64,000 nucleotides of DNA from positions 5,332,001 to 5,396,000 of the forward strand of contig NC_079882.1 of NCBI RefSeq assembly GCF_029227915.1, in the 5' to 3' direction. Below are positions 23,436-35,500 of this stretch, piece by piece; within the stretch, counting starts at the first letter, position 1; each line of letters starts with the position of its first letter. The DNA is from Hydractinia symbiolongicarpus (lineage: Eukaryota > Cnidaria > Hydrozoa > Anthoathecata > Hydractiniidae). The notes under the pieces were generated by a model, which was given only the letters and a program-made list of their open reading frames with translations, was not told where the DNA came from and did no database searches. The position numbers and the translations under genes were made by a program.

Positions 23436-26400
23436 ATGGCGTCCTTCAGCTGCAAAATAAAAATAGACATGTTAATTATTGCGATCATGTATTTTTCTTC
23501 TTCCTTTGCATTTCCAGTTCCACTGGTGTCTTGGAGTTATGGAGATAGGTATATATAATTTATCATGATTATATTTTTATATTTAGGGTTATTGCTAGCT
23601 GCACCCACAACAACTCTGATGGGGACACTTCACATTTTTAATCCTGTGAATAAGGAGTAATTTAAATTTTATGTGGTTAGCCTAACTAATTTCAATGGAT
23701 ATACCCTGTCAATTGTTTTAAAAAGGGACCACTAAGGTGGTTCTAGATTATTTAGCTAAAGCTCCCATTTGTGCTAGCTACCAGAAATTCTTTGAAATTT
23801 CTGCTCAACTAGAAGAGTGAGTTTGCCCACCAAAGTCTAGTGTTTATATTCACCTTCAAAACTTCTTACAGATAAACAAATATCATCTAGTTTTGATAAC
23901 TACCATTATTGCCTTTTATCACTACATGTACAGCACAAATATAGACCCTGGGGTAAACAGAGAAAACAACAATCTAGCCAAAATAGGCCATTCTGAGTCA
24001 CCTTGTCCCGAACCGCTACTTATTGTTTTGCTTAAAGGAAACCCTAGGTATAATTGATGTTGCACTTATACTATAGAGCTTGAAAAGTTGGTTAACAAGT
24101 CTTTTTAGGTTTTTTAAAAAACTTGTTTCATTCTCAAGATATTCACATAAAGAATTAAAGATTTAATTATGTTGTATAAAATCTTATTAGAGATTTTCAA
24201 ATTCTAGGCCAAACTTTCAAAAACTAGGTAAATATATAGACCGCATAACTAGTTACGTGATAAGTTGTAGTAATCAGTCATGGCACCCTACTGACTGAGT
24301 TACCCACCCCCTACATTAATTGAACGCTTTACCACCTGAGCTTAATTTCATATACTTTTTGTTATTGTTTTGTCATATTTGAACAACATTGATTAGCCAA
24401 TTTGCTGTTGAAATATGTGTCACTGGTACTAAATCATGCCAAGCAAGCAACCAAACATTTTAACATTTTGCTTTAAATATGAAGTGTCAAAAATGAGTTT
24501 TAACACATGAATATATTAAGGTTAGAAATCACTTTATTTCATCTTGAAATGATGAAAACATACTGTATAAAACTTGAAATTGTCGAATTTTTTTGAAAAT
24601 ATCATAAAAAGCGAATGTGTGAAGCTGGGATATTGGAGTCATAATGCTTTGTTCTAAAAAAATGGCACATGCCTCCATGTTGAACATTGTTGTACTATGT
24701 TATTAAATTATCAAAATGGGAAATTATAAATCTTAAAATAAAACTGTATTTTGATTATGAACAGAATTTTTAGTCACAAAGTTAATTTCATCTTAATTCA
24801 TTTCACAATTTGATATCAGGCCATTTCGTGATAGGTGTGCGATCGCACGCGCACGCCCCCACACACGTGCAGATTTGTTTAGGAGTGCGATTCATCGCAC
24901 GCGCAAAACGTTGCTGTAATGAAAATTATTGCATTTATAACAAAGAAAATTTATTAAATAAACCTTAAAAATAAACGATCATTATTTTACTGAACTCTAA
25001 AAATAAACGATCATTCTTTTACTGAACTCACAGTAGATCGCACGTGAACAGTCTTTACCAAATGTTGATAATGTGAATTTAATTGCTACCATTTGCCGAC
25101 CAAGGGGTATTATGCAGAACAGATATAGGTCGCTAACGACCTAGTGTGTGGCCGCTATCTTTTAAAGAATTTGTTTCTTTTTCCTTTAAAATGTTGCGAA
25201 CCAATGAAAACATTGAGTTAATGATGGGATCGTCGATATTTTATTTTGTTTGTTCAGTTTGGGTTAATGTGGAGATTATATCAGCGCTATAAATTTTTTT
25301 AAAAATGTCTGAAAAAAGAACGAAAGGAAATAAAGTTGGATTAAAAACTTTTGAAAGTTGGGGTAAATCAGATATTCTTGGTTGGAAGACAGAGGAAAAA
25401 GATGGAAAGGTATTGGTGAACTATGTTTGGTTTAAAGTTTGTGCGAGGTATAAAATGGAAATTACTTCTCGATTAAAAGGAAATGCGAAGACAGCTGCGC
25501 TAGTGTTATAAACGGTACAAATGTGGTAACAAAATACCAGGCGAGAGATTTTAACAGTAAAAGGTTGTTTTGATTTATTTTTATTTTTTCTAATATTTTA
25601 ATTGATTTTTTAAAAATTGCAACAATATTTTAATCTTTGTAAGGTCGCCTTTCAGAGAATTCAAAAGAAATTCAGAATTATTTAAGTTGAAATAACTAAA
25701 AGATAATATAACAATAAGAAAAAAAAACTTCTTTAATAACGAAATATTCTTTTAGATAATAATTTTTCAGATTCATCGAACATAAGGTTTATTAAATATT
25801 ATTATTAGCGGCCGTTCGACTTTCCATAATTTAATTTAATTTAAATATCTGTTTCCCCACAAGTAATAACAAAGTTTAATTAACGAGTCTGCTTACGACT
25901 TCTTCATATATGGGTTGAAATTCCTTGCCGTACATTGTTGGAACTTGCACTTTGTTTGATACTTACGCTAAAACAGCAGCCATGTGCGGTGTACAGGGGT
26001 AAAGGAAATGTTTTTGTAAAAAATTTTTTTTTGATAGCGTGCGATGCGCACGCGCAGAATGTATGAGGCGTGTGATCTACCGCACACCTGCCTAAAATCT
26101 TACGAAATGGCCTGTGATATATTTTTTTCTTATTTCAAACAAAATTTTTGTATTAAAAATTAAATGAGATAAATTAAAATTGACTGAAATAATTATGCTG
26201 AAATTCATTTCAGGAGATGATGTACTTCCTGCTAATTTGCTTAAATAATGTGACAGAATTTGTAGATTTTCCCTTAACATTACTGTGACAAAAGATATTA
26301 TTTGATTGACTTTTGTAACAACTTATTTGGAAAAACTAGAAAAAATGAACAACAACATTTATTTCTGCTGCTGTCAGTGCAAAGTATGATGGTTGCTGTA

Positions 26401-29400
26401 ACGTTATTGCAGAATTCCCTCGTTGTGGATGTCATAATATATAATGTGACATTCATTTAGGTCAGTTTCTTCCCCTGAAAAAGTGCTGTCTGGGCATAGT
26501 GTGGAAGCAAGCAAAGTATTTCAAAGCAACCTTCAACCTTATACTGAAGATGGACATATATTGTTTACCTTTTTGCAAGACGAGGTAGGAATTGTTTGTT
26601 GGAGTAATAATGTAGAGTACTGAAGGTGAAGCTATCCAGGTTGCAACCCAGTGTTCTCAGTAGCTTATTACCAGAAAAGCTATACTCTGTCTATAATGAC
26701 CACGCATGCAAAACATTTTTCTTAGAATCTAAACAGGAATAACTTTTAACCTCATACTTGTTAATTTGTTGTAATTATTGATTTGTTTGTTATATAATTG
26801 GTAATTTTCTCTCTGAATGCCACCTTTAGTTATATTTACTAGGAAACCTTCATAAAGCTTTCAATTAAAAAGTGCTGCATATATTTTTTTTAATATCTGT
26901 AAAGCAATTTTATAAAGATTAAATTTTGTCATATAATTTTATATAAAACCCTCCACAAAGCCTAAATATAGCTTATACTTTTTCTCAAAATCATCATAAA
27001 ACGACATATGAAATGTTTGTTGAAAAAACATAAAAATACCATTGAGTGGTGCTTTAATATAGCCATTTTTGCAGACTGAAGTAAAATTAAAAAGCACATG
27101 GCTTAAAAAAACACAATCTATTTAGGTGAAATATAAGGGGATACCATGTCTTCTTAACAGGGTGGTCACACTAAAGTTGCCTGAAATTGTTTTCCTGATA
27201 TATTTTTTTCTTTTCATATTAGTATCACATTTTGGATTTCAATGTTCAATTCCTCTCAAAATTATGAAATAGTTCCTTACAGTTCACAGTGTATTTTCCT
27301 AAATCTTCCTACCCCAACTTCCTAAATTCTTCTAAAATCTAAAATTTGTGATAAACCTAAATTCTTCTAAAATCTAAAATTTGTGATAAATCACATGCCT
27401 AAAACAAATCTATGAGTGTCTGTTTTTTTAATATTATACTCGAACATAATCAATTTTTTTGTTACGGGTTTTCTGTGACCTGTAACAACAAGAAACACAA
27501 AATAAAAATTATTTATTTTATGCAAGGAAAGTGGTCAATATTTGAAACTGTCATATATAGCCTCATTATTTATTATAATCATGCAAAACTAGAATGTTTT
27601 TTTCTTTACTGTTTTTAGCTAAGTGTAGATGATTTCACCAAATACTCATCATCGTTTAAGCATCTTCAAAAGAACATTCAATCCACAAAATCCTCAGTTT
27701 TCCCATCAGTTTCTCAAAAGGAGCAAAGCATTTTACAACTTGTGAAAAACAACGCTAAACTTATTGAAGTCTACAGTAATGATTTAGAAAGATGGTCATT
27801 GAACGATCTTCCAACAGATGCTAATTGCGTCTTATTTCATCTGGAACCTGTAGCAGGCAGTACTGTGGAAGGAAAAAAACAGATTTTTGAACGAAACGAT
27901 GCCTTAATGGCACAAATATTAAACCAAGTGAAATCAAAAGTGGATAACTTTGGTGTAGTGTATACAGCAGAACAGCCATCTGAGGTAAGAGGCTTGTTAA
28001 CATCTATGGCTATGATGTACATAAAAGTTGCAAAACTTTAAATCAAAGCAACATTTTTTCAGTCTTGTGGTCCACAAAATTTACTGAATAGCAAAAGTTC
28101 TAAATGCAGACACGTTAAAAGTAACGTTAAAACTAAAAAGATATGCAAGACATGCTAAGTTTTGCACCACTATGCCAGAAACTGCCATGCTAAACGTGTG
28201 TATATTTCAGGGTTAATTTTTATTAATAAAATTCCACCTCTATTATACATGTCTTACTTCTTATATTAATTGCTTAGATTGATGGGATATAATTTTATAG
28301 TTGCATTTTAATTCTGTCTTCTTTATGTAGAACATTGCAAATCTGTTAGTGAATGAGCAGCTCAAGGGAAGAAATCATGCAATGCGTCAACTTTTGGAAG
28401 ATAAGACAAGTGCAGAACCTTCATCTGGTCGTCTTTTTAACAATTCAGGCATTGTTTTTCTTTATCTCAAGAGCCTTAAGTTTGGTGACATAAATAACCA
28501 AACTGAGCTGTTAAATGCAACTGCCAAAAAAAGTAAAAGCTCTGTATGTAGTGAAGGTGCATGCAGGTAAGATTTTTTTAAAATTTTATGTCTCTTTCCT
28601 CTCTTCATGAATTAAAAATGTTTATGGTATGATAACGGAATGTATAACTGATATTTCACTATTTGTCATGCTTGAACACAAATTACTTGTGTGACTCCAC
28701 AACACAAATAGTTTATCTTAAAAATTCTTAGTTTAATTTTCTTGATTGCATAGAGGCCATCATAATGACTTTTTTTTCTATTTCAGCATCAGTGTAAATG
28801 CGACACATTCTTCTGGAAATATTACAAAGTTTGAAATGCTGTAAGTTTACAGTAAACTTGTTTTTTTCTAAATGTTGTCTTCTAATCTATGAAAAATAGA
28901 ATAAGTGTTTTTCTGTCTGCAATCACTCGTAGATTAATGATCCTAACTGTAGCAACTTTTTAACTCATTTTTTATAAATTTTTTCCTATTGCAAATCCTA
29001 TTTTGGTCCCTCATACAGTGATATACCGAAATTCCTGCTGTTTTGATCTGGAAAAATATTTATGACTGGGAGTTTAGACTCATATATGAACAAGCATAAG
29101 TGAAGTCATAACTTGAAATCTGTAACTAGTTGTGAAAGAAACAATATTTAGATATAAGTTAAATGATATACAACACTAATGATAATTCATAAAATCATTA
29201 CTTATAATCTTTTATTGATTTTATTTTTTTCCAAAAGACGATTCTGGCAATCATACTTCACGCACCTGTGGTTAATAGTAATTTTGCTTCTCTTTTAAAA
29301 AAATTAACTAATGAAAGTCTATTAAAAGTCAACCTGTACATCTTAGCCAGTCCACCAACTCCTGACACCCCCCCCCCCCCCCTCTTTGTTAATAACTGCT

Positions 29401-31407
29401 TTATTACTGGTCATTTACTGGTGCGAAATGGTAAATGCCAAGTAAGCACAGAAAACAAATCAGACAACATATTGTCAACATTATTCATTTGAAGTTATTT
29501 TTAAATTTCAGAATGTTTGTTAAAAAATTAAAAAAAAAATACTACCAAACGGAACACAGATATTAAATAGTTTGTGCAGCTACTTGGCTTCAGATGACAG
29601 TAAGGTTACGTTGTTTTCTTAACCTTACAGTTACTGGGCTTTACTTGAACTTTTCTAAGGGGGGAAGAGATCCCCCTTCCCTCCTCCAAGCACAACTTTT
29701 TATTTCTTTTCTAAACGGCATCAAACTTAACACACAAGTATGTCATTAAAGAAAAAAAGTGGCAACAATAATTTTTTGCTTTCCCTCAAAATACCACGAT
29801 CTGCTTAAAGTTTAATTACTTTAGTTATAGAACAAATTTTTAACATTATTTAATTAATTAATTAGTTAATTAAGATTAGTGAAGCCATTACAGTGCACTT
29901 AAAACTTTGAGGCCAAATAAGTTGGAAACGAGGTGGTGACGTCAATGATTTTTCACCGCGTGGGTAACTAGGGACCACCTGGGACCAATTTGGGTAAGTT
30001 TCCCAACCTAGGTCCCCAAATCCGTTTCGGAATGGACGGGTTGATGACGTCATCAAAAAACCTTCAAACTCTAATATCTATGCAACTGTTTGTCAAAAGT
30101 ATAGATCCTATAAAATTTCTTGATCAGCGTTTCAAGATCTATACGATGACGACAGGTATACAAATTTCTAAAAAAAAAAATGATTATGACGGGTCATTGC
30201 TGACGTCAGCGCAATTTTTAAACCCTTATATTTCATTAACAGCTCATTAAAACCACACGATCATATACATTTTCTTGATCAGCAGTGTAAGGTCTACACA
30301 ATGGAGGAAACATGAAAACAAGTTTCTCAATTTATTTATTTTGTATTTGCACTGCTGACGTCAGCAAAAAATGTAAAACAACCTATTTGTCCATCTTCCT
30401 TTTGCCTGAGTGGATTTTTCCACGGACCTTATCGACTAAATAAAATTGTGCAAAACCATTGTATAGGAAACAAATCATAAAGAAAGAAATAAATAGCATT
30501 AATGCAAGAAGATAATAAGAAATTGGTAGATTTAAATAATTCTGACAAAATGTACAATGTTTCTTTCTAAAACGTATCTACATTTAGTTTATGTGGAATT
30601 TTTTAAGGACGTAATTTTTTTGATTTTTTGATGTTGTCAAGGTGTATTATATTGCCAGTATATTCCTATAAACCAGTATTTTTTATTTGCTATGGATGCT
30701 AGATGTTGAGCAAATTAAATTTCTTTTAGTATTGAAATGAAGACCGACAATGTTACTAATGAATGGTATTGTGATGTTATCACGGTCAATGGGGCTATCA
30801 ATGGTAAAGATTTCCCAGCACAAAACTACCCATGTGGCCAATATACAAATGTTTCAGATTTTGAGTCTGCAACATACAGTTCTATACGAGCACCCATTGG
30901 CATGTCATATGGTTGTCATGATATGTTTTTTATTGATGGTAATCAAACTGAATATACACTGTCCCTTGGTGGATTACAGGTAAGTAACAAATTTATGCTA
31001 AGAGCTTTAATACTATCTTAGCTCATTTCAACATTTTTAACATTTTTAATCAACCTGACCTTTTAAAGATTAACAGAGCCAGTTCCACTACAACTATGGC
31101 TTAAAAAGCCAATGTTGATTTTTTCTGCTGACCAAGAAACTAAATATGGATGCTGTGTACTTTGAGGTTGAATATTGATTTCAATGACTAATATTTTTAG
31201 TTGCAGCCACACATCAAAAATGATGCTTTTGGAAATTGTTATCATTGCGTTGGATTCTTCAGTTTAGAAATTCTGACAGGAATAGTTGTTGTGGCTGTTC
31301 TGTTGATCGGATTAATGATCGGATCAATGATGATGATGGCAATTCAAACCCAAGATAGATTTGATGATCCAAAAGGCCAAACTATTTCTGTTCCAACACA
31401 AGACTAA
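23436..31407 (+). CDS. ATP6AP1: V-ATPase accessory subunit Ac45
   Basis: Seven exons: 23436-23548, 26461-26584, 27619-27984, 28331-28566, 28787-28840, 30730-30979, 31201-31407. All junctions keep frame and give 449 residues (human about 470). A signal peptide covers residues 1-25 and is followed by VPLVSWSYGD. ILFTFLQDELSVDDFTKYSS corresponds to the family's LLFLQDKLSIEDF block. A membrane span lies at about 404-428, and the cytosolic tail has DRFDDPKGQTIS, nearly identical to the human tail. Cysteines in exon 6 (WYC, PCG, YGCHD) and exon 7 (NCYHC) suit the luminal disulphide domain. Ac45 helps assemble and traffic the proton pump in the Golgi, lysosome and secretory vesicles. A weak acceptor (GATCAG) ends at 23420, 15 bases before the start. 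Intron 1 is long and holds a hAT-like element. Confidence 0.93.
24962..25030. repeat. Two-unit tandem repeat inside the hAT-like element
   Basis: TAAAAATAAACGATCATT followed by TTTTACTGAACTC occurs twice in succession. Confidence 0.7.
25305..25511 (+). pseudogene. 68-codon frame within the hAT-like element
   Basis: It begins with ATG in a decent context and reads MSEKRTKGNK, then TFESWGKSDILGW. The lysine-rich start followed by F-x-SW-x(n)-W and one cysteine recalls the beginning of hAT-type transposases or their host derivatives before a zinc finger, but the second cysteine and the rest of a zinc finger are absent. It is best read as a remnant of transposase exon 1. It could be an expressed small protein, but nothing here shows that. 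Confidence 0.35.
27321..27390. repeat. 35-bp tandem duplication in ATP6AP1 intron 2
   Basis: Two nearly identical copies of a 35-base unit containing CTAAATTCTTCTAAAATCT in direct succession; a recent slippage duplication. Confidence 0.85.
29368..29382. repeat. Poly(C) run, 15 bases
   Basis: Homopolymer run in ATP6AP1 intron 5; a likely site of length error or polymorphism. Confidence 0.9.
29900..30360. repeat. Dispersed repeat in ATP6AP1 intron 5
   Basis: Contains CCTGGGACCAATTTGGG, CCTAGGTCCCCAAATC.GTTTCGGA, GATGACGTCATCAAA, AACTGTTTGTCAAAAGTA and GATCAGCGTTTCAAG. Diverged versions of all but the ends recur in order at about 37625-37800 in an intron of the next gene. Several TGACGTCA/GACGTCA motifs are embedded. 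No TIRs recognised; boundaries approximate. Confidence 0.6.
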
Positions 31408-31606
31408 ACACCAATAGAACTAAGCTTTTTATTTGTCTCAATATAGTATCTTATTTTGGACTTTTTAACACTATCTGAAAGGTCTAACTGTTATCCATTT
31501 TGTCAATGTATGTTGTTCTGGACTTGTAAAAGGTCTCACTTTTATGTCTTATGTCATACTAATCTGTTTTTCTAGCATTTCTTATATATTTTTAATTTAA
31601 TTACTA

Positions 31607-31612
31607 AATAAA
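31607..31612 (+). terminator. Poly(A) signal of ATP6AP1
   Basis: AATAAA 200 bases after the stop codon, in a T-rich 3' region. Confidence 0.6.
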
Positions 31613-31619
31613 TTTATTC

Positions 31620-32550
31620 TGCATTTCTGAAAAAAAATTTCAGGATTATATTTTATTGTTTCCATGCATTATTTGAACTTCGGTGTACAGGGTTATTCTG
31701 TCTTTTAAAGTTATTTCCTTAAGATGGAATTGAATTAAGCAGTTTCTTCTTAACTAAAGTCTGCATAAATTTGGTTTTGTGATTAAAATGAATTTAGAAT
31801 AATTTGTTTTGCTTTTGATTGTCGCACAGAAATGTACATGTTTTGTTTCTAAGAAATATATTTTTTTTCTAATTCTTTCGATCTTCTTTATGCGTTGTGT
31901 TTGTGCCTTGTTTTAGTTGCTAATTACTTATGTGGTGCATGATTTAAAATAGTTTAAAATAACTTTACCATACTCCTAAATTTTCTTGGTTTGCAATGTG
32001 TCCATTCCAAATGCCTGCAGCAATACCTCTTCACCACCTTATTTAGGATTTAAACAACGTGAGAAACATGAATACTATGTTGGAAAACCTGTTGTAATAT
32101 ATTTTGCAATTTCTTCTTCCAATGTTTTCTTACAATGATCCAATGCCAGCCTGTACATTTACACAACATCTATGACAGGAAAGCAGTTTATCACATCATG
32201 TGAGACATTTTAAATTTTTTGGGTATGTTGATTTCCCCCTGCCAACCTTAGTTACTCCCAAAACAAAAGGTAATATTGGTATAGTTCTGGTCTTTCCACT
32301 TTAATTCGTATTGCTTTTAAAAATAAAATTAGTCTTGACCATTGGTAGAAGTTTTTATACAAAGTTATAACTGACTTGTGTGTCGTAATGACGATGAAAC
32401 TTATGGAAATGTCTTGGATATTATAGCTAGTCATTCCAATTTTATACATTTTTTGCATGTCTGCAAAAAAGGTACATGTACAAATGACTGTTTACAATAT
32501 TATTGTATTTTGTGGTAGTTATTACTAATTGGATTTAAGAATTTTTCTTT
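31620..32550. other. Intergenic
   Basis: Separates ATP6AP1 from the next same-strand gene. No gene or repeat recognised. Confidence 0.4.
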
Positions 32551-32552
32551 AG
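32551..32552 (+). promoter_or_regulatory. 3' splice site 40 bases upstream of the 1,677-aa gene
   Basis: AATTTTTCTTTAG gives a strong acceptor before the first ATG of the gene model, with no obvious leader exon upstream; a candidate spliced-leader acceptor. Confidence 0.5.
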
Positions 32553-32592
32553 AATAATTTAAATACATAGTTCACTGAATGAATGTTGAAAA

Positions 32593-35500
32593 ATGGAGAA
32601 CATGTCAAAAGTGAGTACTATGTCAATGTTGACGGACATTTCAGTGTCTATATATATCAGGGACAGACGTCTTCTAATGAAGTCTTAAAAATGTTTTCTA
32701 ACTACAATATAATTATTGTTTTGTTTCTGTTTTTGTTTTTGTTTTTGCTTTTAAAAAAACTCTTATCTCTAGGTAGATGTGCCATTAACTTGGCTTGATT
32801 TTTTATGGTCTCTTGAACAACTGCGTCACAAAAAACAATATACTGCAAGTCAAAACAGGTGAATTTTTATGTTTTGTATAGATTCTATTTTTATGATTTT
32901 AAGAAAAAATATTTCTACAAATATGTGCAGTTGGCCATAAAAACATGAAGTATCTTGTTTGTCTATCTTAACCCTATTAAACTGGCTGTTTTGGTCCTGT
33001 TAAAGATATCAGGGGTGTAAAGTGCCTGCAGATTATAAAAACCAAACTAACAATGCTCAGTTGATGAAAGTTGGCATGCTGGTCAGTTTTTTAAAACATA
33101 CTGTTTTAAAAAACTGATTCCAGGAAAAAATAATTTGATGAAGGATTTTTCACTTTCAAAAATATACTTTATTTTCTTAAGCATTACTAATGATGTGAAG
33201 GCCAATTGATTGCAGCAGTTTTAACAGTGTCTGCGTGAAAGTTTCTTATTTTAACTGTCGTTTTTCCAGGAATAATAACATTAAAGCATATGCTATTAAA
33301 ATTTGTAAATGTTTAAAATATTGTATTTAACAGGACCTAGGTAGCTGAAATCCATGTAGGAGTTTTGTAAAATGCTGTATTGGTTATATAAAAAAAAATG
33401 CTACATGTATATTGGGTACTAGGGAAAAAACATGGGTCAGATCGAAAGGAAAATAACTTATACAAGATCTCCCAACACACTTACATGAATATCAGCACTT
33501 CTTAAAATTACCTTTGTCTAAAATGTGGAATACCCCCCCCCCCCCCCCCCCACAAAGTATCAAATTTTGCACCGCAAGCCCCAATAAAAGTTGAATCAAT
33601 AAAAGAAAATCACAAAATTTGAGAATAAAATTACACATAATAACTAAAGCTAGACTTATTGGAGAGACTGTAAGCACTTTACTGTCTTCCCACATTTCGT
33701 GCCAGTGGGGTTAAAGTTGTATTCCTTAGTGTATTATCTGTCATTTTATTTCAGGGATTGGTTCAAGCTAAACCCCCTTGAATTAACTTTACTTGGCTGT
33801 GAGACAATCACAAAAAATCAAAAAATCACCTCTAAGGTATTTCTGCTGTTTTTAATTTGTATTATTAAATTTCCCAAGACTGAAAAACAAATAACTGTAC
33901 ATCAGGATAATAACTTCTATAGTTTCGTCTATTTTTGACCATTTTTTGCATTTGTATAACTTACATTGATACAATACGCTGAAATATATAAGCTTGATGG
34001 AACTTAACAAAACACATAGGCCAAATAACTTTAGTTATGTGATTTTGTTGTTTACAGGTCTTAATAATCACTTAAGGTAAATGTCAGCTGGATAAAATCA
34101 AACAGTCAAAAATAAAGAACAAGATATGTAGCGAACTTAAGATGGTCGTGTCCATAATTATACCCCTTTCATGTGATGTTATTTCCATGGTTTTATGTGA
34201 ATTTTAATGGTTCCACTTTTTTTTATAGAAGAGAAAAAATAAAATTGCAATAACTTCTCTAACAACAATCTTGTTTTAACTAGAAACTTATACAATATAA
34301 ATAAAAAACAATGAAGCAAAAAAAGCTGAACATATATTTTGTGAGCCTCTATGTGGTATTTTATGATCTACTGCAAAAAAAAAACTTTATCTCACACTTT
34401 TATTAAGATGGGATCTCTTAGAAGATGAGATATGTCAGTAAAACCTGTTACCAGTGAAAACCTGAAAATTACAAGGAAATAATGGTACATGGGCATTTGT
34501 GTGACATAGTGTGTGACGCACTATGCAAAAAGATTCATAGTTTTTACTCTACTGAATAAATTCTAATTTGATTAAAAAAAAGATGGTTTAAACTATGCTT
34601 TAAGAGAAATATCAAAGCAGAAAATACTGCTACAAGGTTTGTGTTATATATTTGTAGTTTACAATCTAAAGATTTTACAACCAAGTCCAGCAAATGCATT
34701 TACTGATAATCATGAACTAGTGAATAGATGAAAATCTTGTTTCTTAATGAAAAGAATGTGCATATAGATTGTTTAAAGAGGAGATGCATACACAACACTC
34801 CCCTTATACACAAACATTTGCAGAGGAAAATTGTGAAGGTTATATCTATTGAATTACAAGAGGCTTTACACAAGGGGCCCTGTTGGATATAGATAGACAG
34901 GAAATATTAATTGGTTATACATTTATTAAAAAGCATTAACATATTCAGTAAGTCAGGTGGAGTGAGGTGTTAATAGTCGTATTATAGTGATAAAGTTTTT
35001 GATAGATAGGATTGTCACTTTTCTGTCAGTTTATGCTCCACAGTGTGGACTCAGTGAGGAAGATGAAGATAAGTTTTATGATGAGTTAATAGCAGTCACA
35101 TCAAAGTTTGGAGACACTGAACTTGTCATGGTGGGCGGCGACTTTAATGGTCATGTTGGAAAGTCATCTGAAGGTTATAGAGGTGTGCATGGAGGCTATG
35201 GATTTGGGAGCAACACATCATTGCAACACATCATTCAGTAAGACACAGAGTAGGCTGACAACATATGAGTCAGGTGGTTGTAAGACACAGATAGATTACT
35301 TCCTGGTTAGAAAGTCAGACAAGAAAGTGGTGAAGGACGTGAAAGTTATATCGGGGAAGAGTGTGTTTCCCAGCATAGGTTGTTGGTTTGTGATATTATC
35401 TTGAAGAGTGTTAAAGAAGCCAAGGGAAAGTACAGGCCCCGTCGAAAAGTCTGGAAGCTGAAGGAAGAGATTGTAGCAAGACAATTTAGTGCAAAAGTTC

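Larger units (their letters stand above)
24817..26114. mobile_element. Non-autonomous hAT-like DNA transposon in ATP6AP1 intron 1
   Basis: Terminal inverted repeats CAGGCCATTTCGT at 24817 and ACGAAATGGCCTG ending at 26114 enclose 1,298 bases. TGATAT flanks both ends directly (24811-24816 and 26115-26120); a full 8 bp hAT duplication is not seen. Just inside both ends are clusters of GTGCGATCGCAC / GCGTGCGATGCGCACGCGC motifs, the kind of subterminal repeats that hAT transposases bind. The core keeps one 68-codon frame (25305-25511) rather than a transposase. Confidence 0.85.

Noticed and set aside
24250-24340. Possible third tRNA-like SINE head on the minus strand in ATP6AP1 intron 1
   Set aside because: It has a fragment like GGTAAAGCG and a tRNA-like feel, but no B box or shared body that I could align; too weak to annotate.
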